DNA of 64,000 bases from Tretioscincus oriximinensis (GCA_022410635.1 JAJVDF010000341.1:1043777-1107776), one strand, 5' to 3'; positions 44,720 to 54,868 are shown, counted from the stretch's first letter. Numbers and translations: made by a program. The notes: generated by a model from the letters alone, not told the origin.

Positions 44720-45314
44720 ATAAACATTTGCTATGGATAAGCAACCAATCAGGACCATGGAAAGCCAGGCAGAAGAGTGGCCTGTCAATGGCAAGCATTT
44801 GTGTGAAGGAAGCCATTGCTGGACTTAGAATCAGAGAAGACTGAAATGAGGGGAAATGAGAAAGGCCTTTTTGTATGTTCCTGTGTGGAAGTGAAGTTTT
44901 TATTGACTTGACCTGAAAAAATCCTTGTTTGATCGCACCCATACATGTATTATGCAAATCATGGGGACCATTGCTCATGATCAGAAAACCTATAACAATT
45001 TGATCTATGGGCTCATACCCTTCAGATCTTTTCAATTATTTCCTTAGGGAGGCTATTTGGGAAACAAGAACTTTAATGTTCTGACTCACCAGTATTCCTT
45101 GAGGAAATCAGGGGTTCCCCCTGGGGTTTTCCTTGTCATTCAACACCATTATGTTAATCTTCACCATCAAATCAAACTCCTGACTCATACATTAAACTGG
45201 GCCTGTTCCTTCTATTCTATAAAAATCTTCTTTGGGTAGTATAGCAGTGACAGACTGTGAGCTACTGGATCAGCTTTGGTTTCTTCTGCAGATTTGGGAT
45301 CTTTTTGCACTTTG
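44720..45314. other. Single-copy sequence
   Basis: No exon or repeat recognised. Confidence 0.4.
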
Positions 45315-45317
45315 GGT

Positions 45318-45640
45318 GGAAGTCACATCACCTTCAATCTGTTTCACAAGGCCATGCATATATGATGATCTATTCGCTTTAAAGGTCTGTGGCTGTGGAA
45401 TTTCTAGCCATGCAGTTTGTGTGATTCAGCAGTTGACATTTTGCAAAATTTGAATAAAACCGTCTTGGGGACCTTCAGCAAATCTTGCAAAGTTTTGGGG
45501 TGAGAGTAAACTCATTGGCTCTTTGCTTGCAGAGAATGCTGGGGATTGTAGTCAGGCAAGTGCAGCAGTGCCTTATGGTTGACGAGATTGCTATGGAATG
45601 TGCCGAAGCTGGGTGGAAGCTTAAAGTAATGTGGAGGTGA
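45318..45640 (+). repeat. Unnamed interspersed repeat X, copy 1
   Basis: Matches 59474-59825 along its whole length: TGGAATTTCTAGCCATGCAG, TTTGTGTGATTCAGC, GACCTTCAGCAAATC, GAGAATGCTGGGGA and GGTGGAAGCTTAA. No coding sequence. Confidence 0.75.
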
Positions 45641-46136
45641 ATGGCAGAGTTTTTATATACATAGCGAGTTAAACCCTCTCATGCAGATGTGGCTCCAGAT
45701 GTTAATTTTCTTTTGCTTTCCTACCAGAACAGTGAGATGTCTTCCACATGTAATTGCTGGGATCCAACAATCATAAAAGTTCTTCATTTCAGACCCCCTC
45801 CCCAAATTCTGATTAATTCCAAAGTAGACATAGATTTTACTGATTAGTAATTTGACCATATCAAAAAGTTATCAAAATTTGACTATATCAAAAAGTTATC
45901 AAAAGTTAACAGATTGGACTAAAGTGGAATGAAATACAATTAAAATTTTTAAATGAATAACATAGATTAAAAACAGGATATGATCAGCCAAGAAGTAGCA
46001 ACATCCAAGTCACAAAGTTAATTCCGAAAATTATTCTAAATCCAGAATAACCCATTTGAGACTGCATCCCCACTTATCTTAAATATTCTATATTGTTTCC
46101 TGTTTTCCTGTTACATTTCTTCATATTCTCTTCACA
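45641..46136. other. AT-rich single-copy sequence
   Basis: Contains a 24-bp direct repeat, TATCAAAAAGTTATCAAAA type, near 45858-45905. Confidence 0.5.
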
Positions 46137-46265
46137 CGGCATTTCCCATAAGTCATTGGTGTGCTTGTCTTATAATAATCCCCAGCATTCTCCGCAAGCT
46201 GAGAGCCACTGGACTTTCACAGCTAGCCTCGCAGTCTTGCGAGATTTACCATTTTACCACAACGG
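46137..46265 (-). repeat. Interspersed repeat X, partial reversed copy
   Basis: Reverse complement includes CGAGGCTAGCTGTGAAAG, TCTCAGCTTGCGGAGAATGC and TGGGGATTATTATAAGAC, parallel to 45500-45580. Confidence 0.6.
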
Positions 46266-46499
46266 AAGGTCCCACAAAAGCTTTTTAGCAGACTTATGCT
46301 GTAATCCAAAATAAACCCAGAAAAAAAGCTATCAGAACACATGGGACCATGGGTCTTTTTAGCAAGTGGATCGCTGAACTGGCATGAACTCTGGAGCACA
46401 CTCACCCTGGTGTTAAGTCCTGCAGTGGTAAAAATTATTTATGAAGACACAGACCCAGATGACCATCCTAGTACTTTTCTTCTTGGAAGGCAAAAAAGT

Positions 46500-46595
46500 C
46501 AACAACAGGTGAGGATTTTGCCTTCCTTAGCTTGAGGTGCTCAACTGCAATGNGGTGGACCACCATGTGAAACAGAATGTTGGACTATAACATTC
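46500..46595 (+). mobile_element. L3-like LINE 3' tail
   Basis: AACAGGTGAGGATTTTGCCT to AACAGAATGTTGGACTA. Confidence 0.75.
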
Positions 46596-46599
46596 TGAG

Positions 46600-46845
46600 A
46601 CACCCCTCAAATGGATTTTCAGCACTATCTGTTGCTCCACCCCAGAGGCAGCATCAAAACACCCATCCTAGTAGCTATTATTACCCTTGCCCTCCATGAA
46701 TTTGTCTAATCCAGATGCTAGCTACCACCACCTCATCTGGAAGTAAATTCCATAAATCAGTGCCCCAATAGTTTTAAAAAACAATTTCCCTTGCCTATCC
46801 TAACTCTTCTGCCCAGCCAGCAGCTTCAAGGAATGTCATTTCGAG
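46600..46845 (-). mobile_element. L3-like LINE fragment, reversed
   Basis: CCAGAGGCAGCATCAAAACA to TCTTCTGCCCAGCC. With the next entry it forms an inverted pair joined at the 5' sides. Confidence 0.83.
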
Positions 46846-47118
46846 GAGTGAGGACAGAGAAAGGGAAGTATTTTTTCACCCAGAGGGTCATCGGCCTAAG
46901 GAATTTACTTCCAGAAGAGGTAGTGGTAGCTAACAGCCTGGATAGCTTTAAGGCAGGATTAGACAAGTTCATGGAAGACAAGGGTATAAACAGCTGCTAG
47001 GATGGATGTCTTGATGCTACCTCTGAGATGGAGCAACAGGCAGGATNCCTAAAATGCCGTTTGTAGGACATTGAGAACAGTTGAAGATTTTGCCTTCTTC
47101 TGTTCCATACTGCCCATG
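46846..47118 (+). mobile_element. L3-like LINE 3' end
   Basis: GTATTTTTTCACCCAGAGGG to CTTCTGTTCCATACTGCCC; the octamer tail is replaced by a TAG array. Confidence 0.87.
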
Positions 47119-47121
47119 TAT

Positions 47122-47166
<45 letters not shown>

Positions 47167-47310
47167 AAGAAGAAGAAGGAGAAGAAGGAGAAGAAGGAGA
47201 AGAAGGAGAAGAAGGAGAAGAAGAAGAGAAGAAGAAGAGAAGAAGAAGAGGAGGAGGAGAAGAAGAAGAAGAAGAAGAGGAGGAGAAGAAGAAGAAGAAG
47301 AAGAAGAAGA
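47119..47310. repeat. TAG then GAA/GGA microsatellite
   Basis: About 16 TAG units pass into AAG/GAGAAG units that join the SINE tail at 47311. Confidence 0.95.
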
Positions 47311-47605
47311 ACTGGGTTCTTGTACCCTGCTTTTCTCACCTTTCAAAGGGACTCAAAGCAGCTTACAAGGATATTTTTCCCAAAGGTTGATATTCTATCT
47401 TTCCCACCATGTTGTGGTGGTTCCCATGTATCTACTGCATTCAGTTGCAATTTCATGCACTTCTTGCTTTCGAAAAGCAGGATTGGCTAGAGCTACAGGC
47501 TAATAGAATGTGCTCACCCCTCCCCACGTCCCACATAGGGCTTCAAAACCCCATTTCACAGGTGAGAGACGGATTCCTTAGCGACTGAGCTATCTGTGTC
47601 TCTTC
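47311..47605 (-). mobile_element. SINE H2-T2, near complete
   Basis: CTGGGTTCTTGTACCCTGC, GACTCAAAGCAGCTTACAAG, CTTGCTTTCGAAAAGCAGG and the head TTCCTTAGCGACTGAGCTAT. Confidence 0.9.
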
Positions 47606-48263
47606 TCCTCCTTCTGCTCCTTCGCACATCTGACCTCGGAGCCTTTGTTAGACACAGAACCTGCAACCTTTCTAGGGGTGGGGTGGGGGTGTAATCATGT
47701 GATCTACTCTGGCCAACTGCCCATCTCTTGTTTACATGTAACAATTTATGCACCTTTTTGGAAAACGTATGATATAATTGCCCAAGAGAAAAACCATACG
47801 CTGCATTCTGCAAGCCTGCTTCCTTCCCTCCTACAGATACGAAAATATTTTAGAGTTTTGATTTAGCAGAATTGAAAAAAAAAAACCACATNGGGGAGGG
47901 GAAAGGAAGCAAACATTTATGATTCCATTAACAGCTGTAAGGTATGTCTCGAGTCAAGTCTGACCGGTCCCTGTTGACAAGGCAAATTATACAGCAAGCT
48001 CTGACCTGTAACAGAAAAATCAATTTGTTATATTTATATATATTTCTCCCAGGTTTGTGCTGGAGGCCATACACATTTCAGAGGCCTGGATAACACACTG
48101 TGTACAATAAAGGGGGATCGACATGGATTTGAATCCCACTATTTCTTCATTTGATTTAGATATTTATATCCTGCCTAACAGTGGCGGATGGGGATGAAAA
48201 TTTGTGTTTGCAGGGGGTGTAGAATTAAAGGTAGAAAAGATTGATCGAGATGGAATAACTTCT
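47606..48263. other. Single-copy sequence
   Basis: No repeat or exon recognised; low-repeat stretch 47880-48150. Confidence 0.4.
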
Positions 48264-48469
48264 TAGGNTGACCAGATGACCCCTTTTTGGGGGGGAGGGG
48301 GGGTTTCAAAACTCACTTTTGAGGTGCCTCCCNGTTTTTTCTGAGGAAAAATAAATTAAATTTACCAAAAAAAATCTTTTTTTGAAAAAAATGTCCTCAG
48401 AAAAAACTGGGAGGCATCCCAAAACTGGGCTTTCAACACCCCCCCCAAAGGTGTCATCTGGTCAGCCTA
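48264..48469. mobile_element. Foldback form of inverted-repeat family T
   Basis: TAGGNTGACCAGATGACCCC and GGTGTCATCTGGTCAGCCTA ends; arms share TTTTTTCTGAGGA and GAGGTGCCTCCC. Confidence 0.9.
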
Positions 48470-48479
48470 CGCAACCAAG

Positions 48480-49410
48480 GAGACCCAATAGAGTTAGGAG
48501 CAATGTTGGGATGTATTGGACAGAGATATTGGATACAGGCTAATGTAATTAGAAATTATATAAATAGGAGGGATATATTGATTATAAGGAATTATTTAAA
48601 TGGAGAGAAAAAATAGTGGGAAATTATACAACTTTACATGGTAAGGGAGGAAATAATAGAAGAATTATGGAGTTCAGTTTTCAGGATAGAAAAAAAAGAT
48701 ATAAAAAAATAAAATTAGGCACATCAGAAAGAAAAAAGTATAATAGTCTGAAAGAAACGAAGAAAAATCATGCATAAATGGTACAGAACTCCAGGACAAT
48801 TATCACATTTCCCTCAAATATGAACAGTTTATGCTGGCATGGGAGCCACCAAAAAGGGTTATATTATATGGGGTGGGAATGTGGAATTGTATGGGAAGAT
48901 TTGAAAAAGATATAAGAGGAAATGAATATGTTAAACATAAAAGCTGTTGTAATAGATAAAATGGTCATAATGCATGCAGACCTGAATAATTTGAAATCAG
49001 TAGAACAAAAGGCTATAATAGATAAGCAGACAGCATGTGATCAGTATTGGTAGAAAGTTGGAAAGAGAAGACAAAAGGGATGATTAGCAAATGGTATAAT
49101 TATACAATAGAAAAGGGAAAATGTTATATTAATAATGTAAATAATATAGAAAAGATTAGGAAGTGTAAACAAAAATGGTGGATAGCAAAAATGTATTTAG
49201 AAAATAAATTTAGGAATGAAGATGAAAGCCTGAAAGTTAGGTTAATTTGCTCAATGTAATCTTCTCACAACGTATAGATAAGGAATTGAAGAAGTTACTC
49301 TTGCAGGAAGGAAGGAGAAAGGGGAAGAAAAATTAGTCAAGAGTCTGTATTATGTATGCGTTGTAAAACTAGAAAAGAATAAAGTTTGCTTGACTACCAA
49401 AAAAAATAAA
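48480..49410 (+). pseudogene. Probable L1-type LINE 3' end
   Basis: AT-rich, with many stops. One frame reads YYMGWECGIVWEDLKK, resembling the conserved WWEC region near the end of L1 ORF2. It closes with AATAAAGTTTGCTTGAC and CCAAAAAAAATAAAATG, a polyadenylation-like end. Strongly decayed. Confidence 0.5.
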
Positions 49411-49419
49411 ATGAAGGTA

Positions 49420-49725
49420 AACATGGTTGAGCAAACTGCTATTTTCTGGTACTAATTGCTTTCAAATTTTTGAACACCTTGCTTGAAAGGTGGCTGCCAA
49501 TGGAGGCTGCCAATGGAGGTCTTAAATCAGAGTCAAATAATTAAACACTTAATCAGAAGGTTTGATAATATCAAATCAATGTCTAATCTCTGGGCGATGG
49601 ATGTTAATACAACTACACAAGAAATGAGCCAAATATGGGGAGAAGCTGAAAAAATTAAAAATAGGTGGGTTCAGGAATTACATAAAGATCTTAAGCCACT
49701 GATTTAGGAAGCCATGTTACTTAGT
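49420..49725. other. Single-copy sequence
   Basis: Includes a duplicated GGCTGCCAATGGA (49492 and 49505). Confidence 0.4.
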
Positions 49726-49760
49726 GCATTTATTTATTTATTTATACTCATACCCCCCCT

Positions 49761-49933
49761 TAGGGTTGCCATACGTCCCGATAAACCGGGACAATCCCGG
49801 TTTGGGGGANTAAAATATAGATCCCTCCAGGTTTTAAGGCAAAATCCCGGCTTTTTACATTCCCCGATGCTGCATCAGGGAATGTAAAAAGGCGGGATTT
49901 TAAAGGAAAAGCAGCCAGAATATGGCAACCCTA
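49761..49933. mobile_element. Non-autonomous hAT-like element, 173 bp
   Basis: TAGGGTTGCC...GGCAACCCTA terminal inverted repeats. The flanks ACCCCCCT (49753-49760) and ACCCCGCT (49934-49941) are an 8-bp target duplication with one mismatch. The interior is also partly symmetric (CCCGGCTTTTTACATTCCC against its inverse). Confidence 0.85.
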
Positions 49934-49960
49934 ACCCCGCTCTATACGTGAAGGTCTCAG

Positions 49961-50140
49961 GGCCCCCATCCCCACTGAGCCTTCTTCTTGGCTATATCTC
50001 AGAATAGGAATGTGCCATCTACATGCTACTGTAGGCTATGGCAGGCCCCGAATGAGGCCTGCTACAGCCTACACTGCCATGTGGATGACCAAGCTCTGTA
50101 CCAAGATATAACCCAGAATAAGGCTCAGTGGGGACAGGGC
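49961..50140. mobile_element. Palindromic MITE (family P), near full length
   Basis: GGCCCCCATCCCCACTGAGC to GGCTCAGTGGGGACAGGGC, 180 bp. Centre GGCAGGCCCCGAATGAGGCC. Confidence 0.92.
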
Positions 50141-50214
50141 TAGTGTGGCTAACAATAAAAACAACATTGTAAAACAGACATATTAAAAACAGTATCAAAA
50201 CAGTATCTGNAAAA

Positions 50215-50520
50215 AAAAGAAGAAGAACTGGGTTTTTATATCTCGCTTTTCCNACCCGAAGGGCCTCAAAGCGGCTGACAAGGATATATTTTGCACGAAG
50301 GCTGACATTCTATCTTCCCCACCAGGCTGTGGTGGTTCCCATCTATGTACTTGCAGTCAGTTGCAATTTCTTGCAATTCTTGCTTTCGAATAGCTGGGTT
50401 GCCTGGAGCTACAGGCTAGTGGAAGGGGCTCAGCCCTCCCCACGCCCAACCCAGGGCTTCCAAACCCCGTCTCCCAGACGAGAGACAGATTCCTAAGCAA
50501 CTGAGCCATTCGTGCNTGAT
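50215..50520 (-). mobile_element. SINE H2-T2
   Basis: CTGGGTTTTTATATCTCGC to TTCCTAAGCAACTGAGCC and CGTGC. Confidence 0.9.
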
Positions 50521-51020
50521 ACACAAAATGTCACTTCCTGTTGCAATGGTAAGCCTGATCTGCACCACTGGGCGATAAGCCTCAGCAGGCACCCTTGACA
50601 ATTGCTGACACCCCAAAGTTCCTCCTCAAGAGCCAACTCATCTTGACGTCAACACACGGAGCTCCATGTTATCCCCGAGGGATGTCTAGCAAAGAGGCAA
50701 TTTCCAATAATAGGATGCTGATGCCAGTCTAAACTGTCAGCACCTTGCAAGAGAAAAAAAAGGGAAAGGCTGGGCTGTCAGTCTGAGGAAGAGAGATGAA
50801 AAGCAAGAGATGCCACTGTAACAAGGATGTGATAAAGAGCGCATCAGGGGACAGGGCAAAAAAACGGTGCATTTAATTGGCACGTTAATTTGAGGGTCAT
50901 GCAATGCTTCTGGACCCAGTTTAGGCCTGGATCCAAGTAAGATAATTGTTGAATAAATTCTCTTTAGCTCTCACTTCAGACCGCAGTCACCCACTTGTGA
51001 CCTCCAGGTGTCAGATCTCT
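50521..51020. other. Single-copy sequence
   Basis: Low-repeat stretch; TTTAATTGGCACGTTAATTT near 50872 is AT-rich and could bind homeodomain factors. No exon recognised. Confidence 0.35.
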
Positions 51021-51156
51021 CTTTCTCTCTCTCTTTCTCTCTCTGCCTACCTGCCTACCTTATATTATCCTATCGTATATTTATATACCACTCTTCATCT
51101 TGAGGTCCCAAAGCAATTCACACCACAAAAATATAATTCAGATCAAGTATTCAGAT

Positions 51157-51157
<1 letters not shown>

Positions 51158-51251
<94 letters not shown>
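51158..51251. repeat. GTTA tetranucleotide array
   Basis: About 23 GTTA units up to the N run. Confidence 0.97.
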
Positions 51252-51456
51252 NNNNNNNNNNNNNNNNNNNNNNNNNNNNNNNNNNNNNNNNNNNNNNNNN
51301 NNNNNNNNNNNNNNNNNNNNNNNNNNNNNNNNNNNNNNNNNNNNNNNNNNNNNNNNNNNNNNNNNNNNNNNNNNNNNNNNNNNNNNNNNNNNNNNNNNNN
51401 NNNNNNNNNNNNNNNNNNNNNNNNNNNNNNNNNNNNNNNNNNNNNNNNNNNNNNNN
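51252..51456. other. Assembly gap (205 N) within microsatellite
   Basis: GTTA units to the left and GATA units to the right. Confidence 1.

Positions 51457-51530
<74 letters not shown>
51457..51530. repeat. GATA tetranucleotide array
   Basis: About 18 perfect GATA units; the minus strand gives the YLSI spurious frames. Confidence 0.97.
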
Positions 51531-51531
<1 letters not shown>

Positions 51532-51536
51532 CCACC

Positions 51537-51905
51537 ATACAAAACCATAAAACAGATTAAAATGGAACAATTAAAAACAGAACAGTGCCTCCAAAGAGAG
51601 GAGAGTTTTGGGCTCAGCTAAAGGCGAGGGAGAATAGGTATGCTTGACACCCCTCAGAGGGGAGAGGACCACAACCTGGGGGCTACCGCAGAGCAAGTTC
51701 TGCCACCTGACAAGCGAAGGAGGTGGGGCTGTCAGGAGAGCCTCATCAGGAGATTTCAGGGTGTGGGCAGGTATGTATGGGAAGAGATGTTCCTTAAAAC
51801 ATTTGGGCCCCAAGCTGCTTAGAACCTCAAAGGTCAACGTTAGTACCTTGGTAGTGCATGGGCAACCATGCGATTCTTTCAATGTGCCCTCAAAGAATCA
51901 AATGC
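51537..51905 (-). mobile_element. Old L2/SINE-type repeat
   Basis: AAACCATAAAACAGATTAAA next to GATA units, then GAGGAGAGTTTTGGGCTCAG and TCCTTAAAACATTTGGGCCC. Resembles 3' regions linked to T1-type tails; family not certain. Confidence 0.45.
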
Positions 51906-51964
51906 TCATTTTCTGGATGTATAGATTTTCACATGGGATAAAGCTGTGCCCACAAGCACTGGGG

Positions 51965-52110
51965 AATCAAAAGGCTGTCCAGCCTGTTGGAAATTTCAGA
52001 GTTGGTTCGTCACTGCCCAGCTGGCAGGTTTTCATGAGAATATGAAGGCTGGACTAGGTGGGCTCTGGCCCGATCCAGTATGGCTCTTCTTATGTTCTTA
52101 TGTTCTTATG
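51965..52110 (+). mobile_element. L3-like LINE 3' end in WNT3A intron 1
   Basis: This segment ends with three copies of the 8-bp unit TTCTTATG, the terminal repeat of the L3-like family. A 70-base part before it (about 51975-52036) recurs in reverse at 58141-58215, so it belongs to the element and not the host. It ends 30 bases before WNT3A exon 2. Confidence 0.8.
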
Positions 52111-52140
52111 AATGCTCACCCTGTTCTTCCTCTCTTCTAG
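52111..52140 (+). promoter_or_regulatory. Splice acceptor of WNT3A exon 2
   Basis: A pyrimidine tract (CTGTTCTTCCTCTCTTCTAG) ends in AG at 52139-52140. The best branch-point candidate is the A at 52118 in GCTCACC, 23 bases before the exon. The whole signal fits in the 30 bases between a LINE tail ending at 52110 and the exon. Confidence 0.85.
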
Positions 52141-52382
52141 GTCCTTGGCCATTGGCCATCAATACTCTTCCTTGGGGACCCAGCCCATCCTTTGCGGCAG
52201 CATCCCTGGCCTCGTGCCCAAGCAACTGCGCTTCTGCCGGAACTATGTGGAGATAATGCCCAGCGTGGCTGAAGGGGTGAAGATTGGAATTCAGGAGTGC
52301 CAACACCAGTTCCGTGGAAGAAGGTGGAACTGCACCACCGTCAACAACAGCTTGGCTATTTTCGGACCAGTATTGGACAAAG
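52141..52382 (+). CDS. WNT3A: WNT3A exon 2 (internal coding exon)
   Basis: Secreted lipid-modified Wnt ligand that acts outside the cell on Frizzled/LRP receptors to activate beta-catenin signalling. The exon starts with the third base of a split Trp codon, runs 80 complete codons from SLAIGHQYSS to LAIFGPVLDK, and ends with the first base of the next codon. If its first full codon is residue 25, as in mammalian WNT3A, the cysteine in QECQHQ is Cys77 and the sequon NCT is Asn87, both known WNT3A positions. Cysteines also occur in ILCGS and RFCRN. WNT3A is preferred over WNT3 because of QYSSLG, QPILC, RNYVEIMP, KIGIQEC and CTTV; WNT3 has T, L, I, L and I at the variable sites, although CGS and GVK are WNT3-like. 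A second possible sequon, NNS, follows at about residue 92 where mammalian WNT3A has HDS. The frame is intact, so the gene is probably functional. Exons 1 and 3 were not found in the window. Confidence 0.9.
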
Positions 52383-52388
52383 GTGAGC
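52381..52388 (+). promoter_or_regulatory. Splice donor of WNT3A exon 2
   Basis: AG|GTGAGC is a near-consensus 5' splice site. It leaves one base of the next codon (G), consistent with the alanine that follows LDK in WNT proteins. Confidence 0.9.
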
Positions 52389-52559
52389 GTGGGCTTTGTG
52401 CCCGTGGTAGATCATGAGCGGCCAGCATCTGGGGCAACCCCACGTGAATCCCATTCGCCTGCAGACCCACCCACAAGGACAAACATCCAGCACTCTGCCA
52501 TGGCCACCCAGACATGCATGCGCTCCCCCATAGGCCCATTTATCTGCCACAGACGACTT
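52383..52559 (+). other. Start of WNT3A intron 2
   Basis: Single-copy sequence following the donor. It does not continue the WNT reading frame, and no exon 3 (ATRESAF) occurs before the window ends, so intron 2 exceeds 11.6 kb. Confidence 0.7.
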
Positions 52560-52775
52560 CCTGTGGCACGGTGGTGCAGAGGTTAAGAACAACGGTCTTT
52601 CAAGTGAGAGGTTGGCGTTTGAGGCCCGTGAGTCTGCTATGGAGAGGGATGCGTGCCCTCTGCTGGTCTTAGCTGCAGTCAAACTAGCTGTCCAAAAACA
52701 AACAATTGCAAGTACATTAATTAATAACGTCACAAATGTGATGGGTAAGATACAGGGGCTTTATGCCCCTCCTCC
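52560..52775 (+). mobile_element. tRNA-related SINE, diverged H2 type
   Basis: GGCACGGTGGTGCAGAGGTT (A box), GTTGGCGTTTGAGGCCCG (B box), CAAACTAGCTGTCC and a 3' end passing into AAT repeats. Confidence 0.65.

Positions 52776-52868
<93 letters not shown>
52776..52868. repeat. AAT trinucleotide array
   Basis: About 31 AAT units. Confidence 0.97.
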
Positions 52869-52982
52869 TAGCTGGCCCTGGTTGCCAGAGTCTCCTAGTG
52901 GTGCTGCTGTGAATTGGGGGGGGGATTAAAAAATGATTTTTTTTCATTACTTGGGGGAGGGTCCCTTAAGAGCTGCAGTATG

Positions 52983-53440
52983 TAGACTGACCAGATTTTC
53001 TGAGGCCCAAACTAGTGCAATTAATATTCATACTAATTTGCATATACATGAGTATGCAAATCACCCACCCTCCTGAAATCCCTGGAGCATGTGAGATATT
53101 TTCAAAGCGTGAAAGAACTTTCCGAAGTTCATGAGAATTTTGCTAATTTATTTATTTACTTTGCGGAGGGTGCATTCAGGAGCTGGCCTCAGTTTCCAGA
53201 GCCTCCTAGTGGTGCTGCACTGCATATTTTTTTAATAGTAATAATAATAATAATATTTTTTTATTTTTTACTGATGGGAGGGGGCCTTCAGGCGCTGCCC
53301 CCAGTTCCCAGAGTTCCTGATTGGTGGTGCAGTAATTCCTCAGCAAAAAACGGGGAAATGACCCCCCTCCTAGGAGGGTGGGGTAGACACCCCTAAACTG
53401 AGGTTTGCCCTACCAAAAAGGGGTCAACTGATCAGCCTGA
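52983..53440. mobile_element. Long form of inverted-repeat family T
   Basis: Ends TAGACTGACCAGATTTTCTG and AAAGGGGTCAACTGATCAGC. Interior with GAGTATGCAAATCACCCACC and CAGAGCCTCCTAGTGGTGC matches 61635-62080 in reverse. No coding sequence. A fragment of the same interior lies at 52870-52930. Confidence 0.78.
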
Positions 53441-53456
53441 AATAAAGGCCTGGAAA

Positions 53457-53550
53457 TATAGAATGTCAGGGTTTGGGCTAAAAATAAGCTTGTAAACAGC
53501 TTTGAGTTCTTTGGGGTGAGAAAAACCCAGTTGTTCTTCTTCTTTTTCCC
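53457..53550 (+). mobile_element. SINE T2 tail
   Basis: AATAAGCTTGTAAACAGC and GTGAGAAAAACCCAGTTG. Confidence 0.75.
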
Positions 53551-53627
53551 CATGGTGGAAATGCTCAAGAGACGGCACATCACGAACCCACATGTTTGGG
53601 TACTTTAGCTCACCAGCAGAGCTGTGC

Positions 53628-53790
53628 CTGAAGAAGAAATAGAAGGAGAATCTAATTTTTATACACTACGTTTCTCACCCGAAGGAACTCCAAGCGGCTA
53701 ACGGTATTTTTTTGGCCGAAGACTTGCACTCCATCTTCCCCATCAGGCTCTGGTGGTTCCCATTTATCTAGTTGCAGTTAGTGGCAACAG
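53628..53790 (-). mobile_element. SINE T2 part, reversed
   Basis: TTCTCACCCGAAGGAACTCC and CATCTTCCCCATCAGGCTC. Confidence 0.75.
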
Positions 53791-53911
53791 CCATCTTGGG
53801 AGGTGGACGTTAGCCTTGCCCCTCCCTTTATGATGTCTGGTCTTTGACACATGGTGCCAGCTTCCCTAGTGCCTGGGCACCAGAGGAATCTGGAGGGGAG
53901 GATACTGCAGG

Positions 53912-54105
53912 CATTCTCCTCTTCTTCTTCTTCCTCCCCTCCATCTCCTCCTCCTCCTCCTTCTCCTCCTCCTCCTTCTTCTTTTTCTCCTCCATCTCCT
54001 CCTCCACTTCGTCTTCTTCTTCCTCCCCTCCTCCTCTTCTTTTTCTTCCTCCCCTCCATCTCCTCCTCTTCTTCTTCCTCCCCTCCTCCTCCTCCTCCTC
54101 CCAGA
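53912..54105. repeat. CTT/CTC pyrimidine microsatellite
   Basis: About 190 bp of TTC/CTC with occasional CATCTC; produces the Glu/Lys/Arg-rich minus frames. Confidence 0.95.
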
Positions 54106-54109
54106 CAAT

Positions 54110-54868
54110 CACTTCAAATTACATTTGACTCCAAAGGAAGCTCATAAACCATCTTTCAGCAGGGGGGCGGGACTTCCTGCTGTGTTCACCCACGTGGGCT
54201 GCCATTACTTGAAAGCAATAGCCGTGTTGGCATCAGATAAGAGAAAATTGGATGTTTTCTATCTTCCAGTAAAGAATTATCCAATGAATACTATAATTAA
54301 CTCCAGCTTACAGTTTTACATATCAGTATATTGGTACAACATTTTTGAGCACCACCTTTTTATTTTATGTTTATTCAATAATATGTCTGATCTCTGACTA
54401 GAACGAATATTCAATCAATCNGCTCCTTTTGCTGCTGAAATGTGAATTGAAATGTTGCTTCCATTCGAAATTGTTGAAACTGAACTTGTTGCTGCATTGC
54501 AAGATGGAGTTTGAATAAGAAGGGAAAGAACCAGTAGCTTGCGGTCAAGAAAGCATGTTTAGGGTAAAGATTTAAAATGCAGAACAAATGTTAGAATTAA
54601 TGCTAACAGCTGCAGGAATTTATGCCAATGGCTCATATTTAAGCTAATATTACCCGATACTGAAAAGATATAATATAAAATTTACTGTAAGAGGTTGCTA
54701 TGGTACCAACGACTATGGATCACAAATGAATTAATTGGTGCTTTCATGTATAACATGCAAAGACGAGATAAAATTGAACCTTTGCTTGCAGAGAAGTGTA
54801 CATTACAGAGTTTTTCTAATTGCATTTCTCTGTTGACCTAAGCTACAGTCACTCTAAAGGCCACCTAC
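54110..54868. other. Single-copy intron sequence; candidate conserved non-coding sequence
   Basis: About 750 bp with no recognised repeat. Contains an imperfect palindrome GTTGCTATGGTACCAAC at 54694-54710, similar to RFX X-box sites. Confidence 0.4.

Larger units (their letters stand above)
49729..50200 (-). mobile_element. SINE/L2 T1-type sequence split by two DNA transposons
   Basis: TATTTATTTATTTATAC, then CGCTCTATACGTGAAGGTC at 49938 and GTGGCTAACAATAAAAAC at 50143 form one T1-type tail. A hAT-like element (49761-49933) and a family P MITE (49961-50140) interrupt it. Confidence 0.75.
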
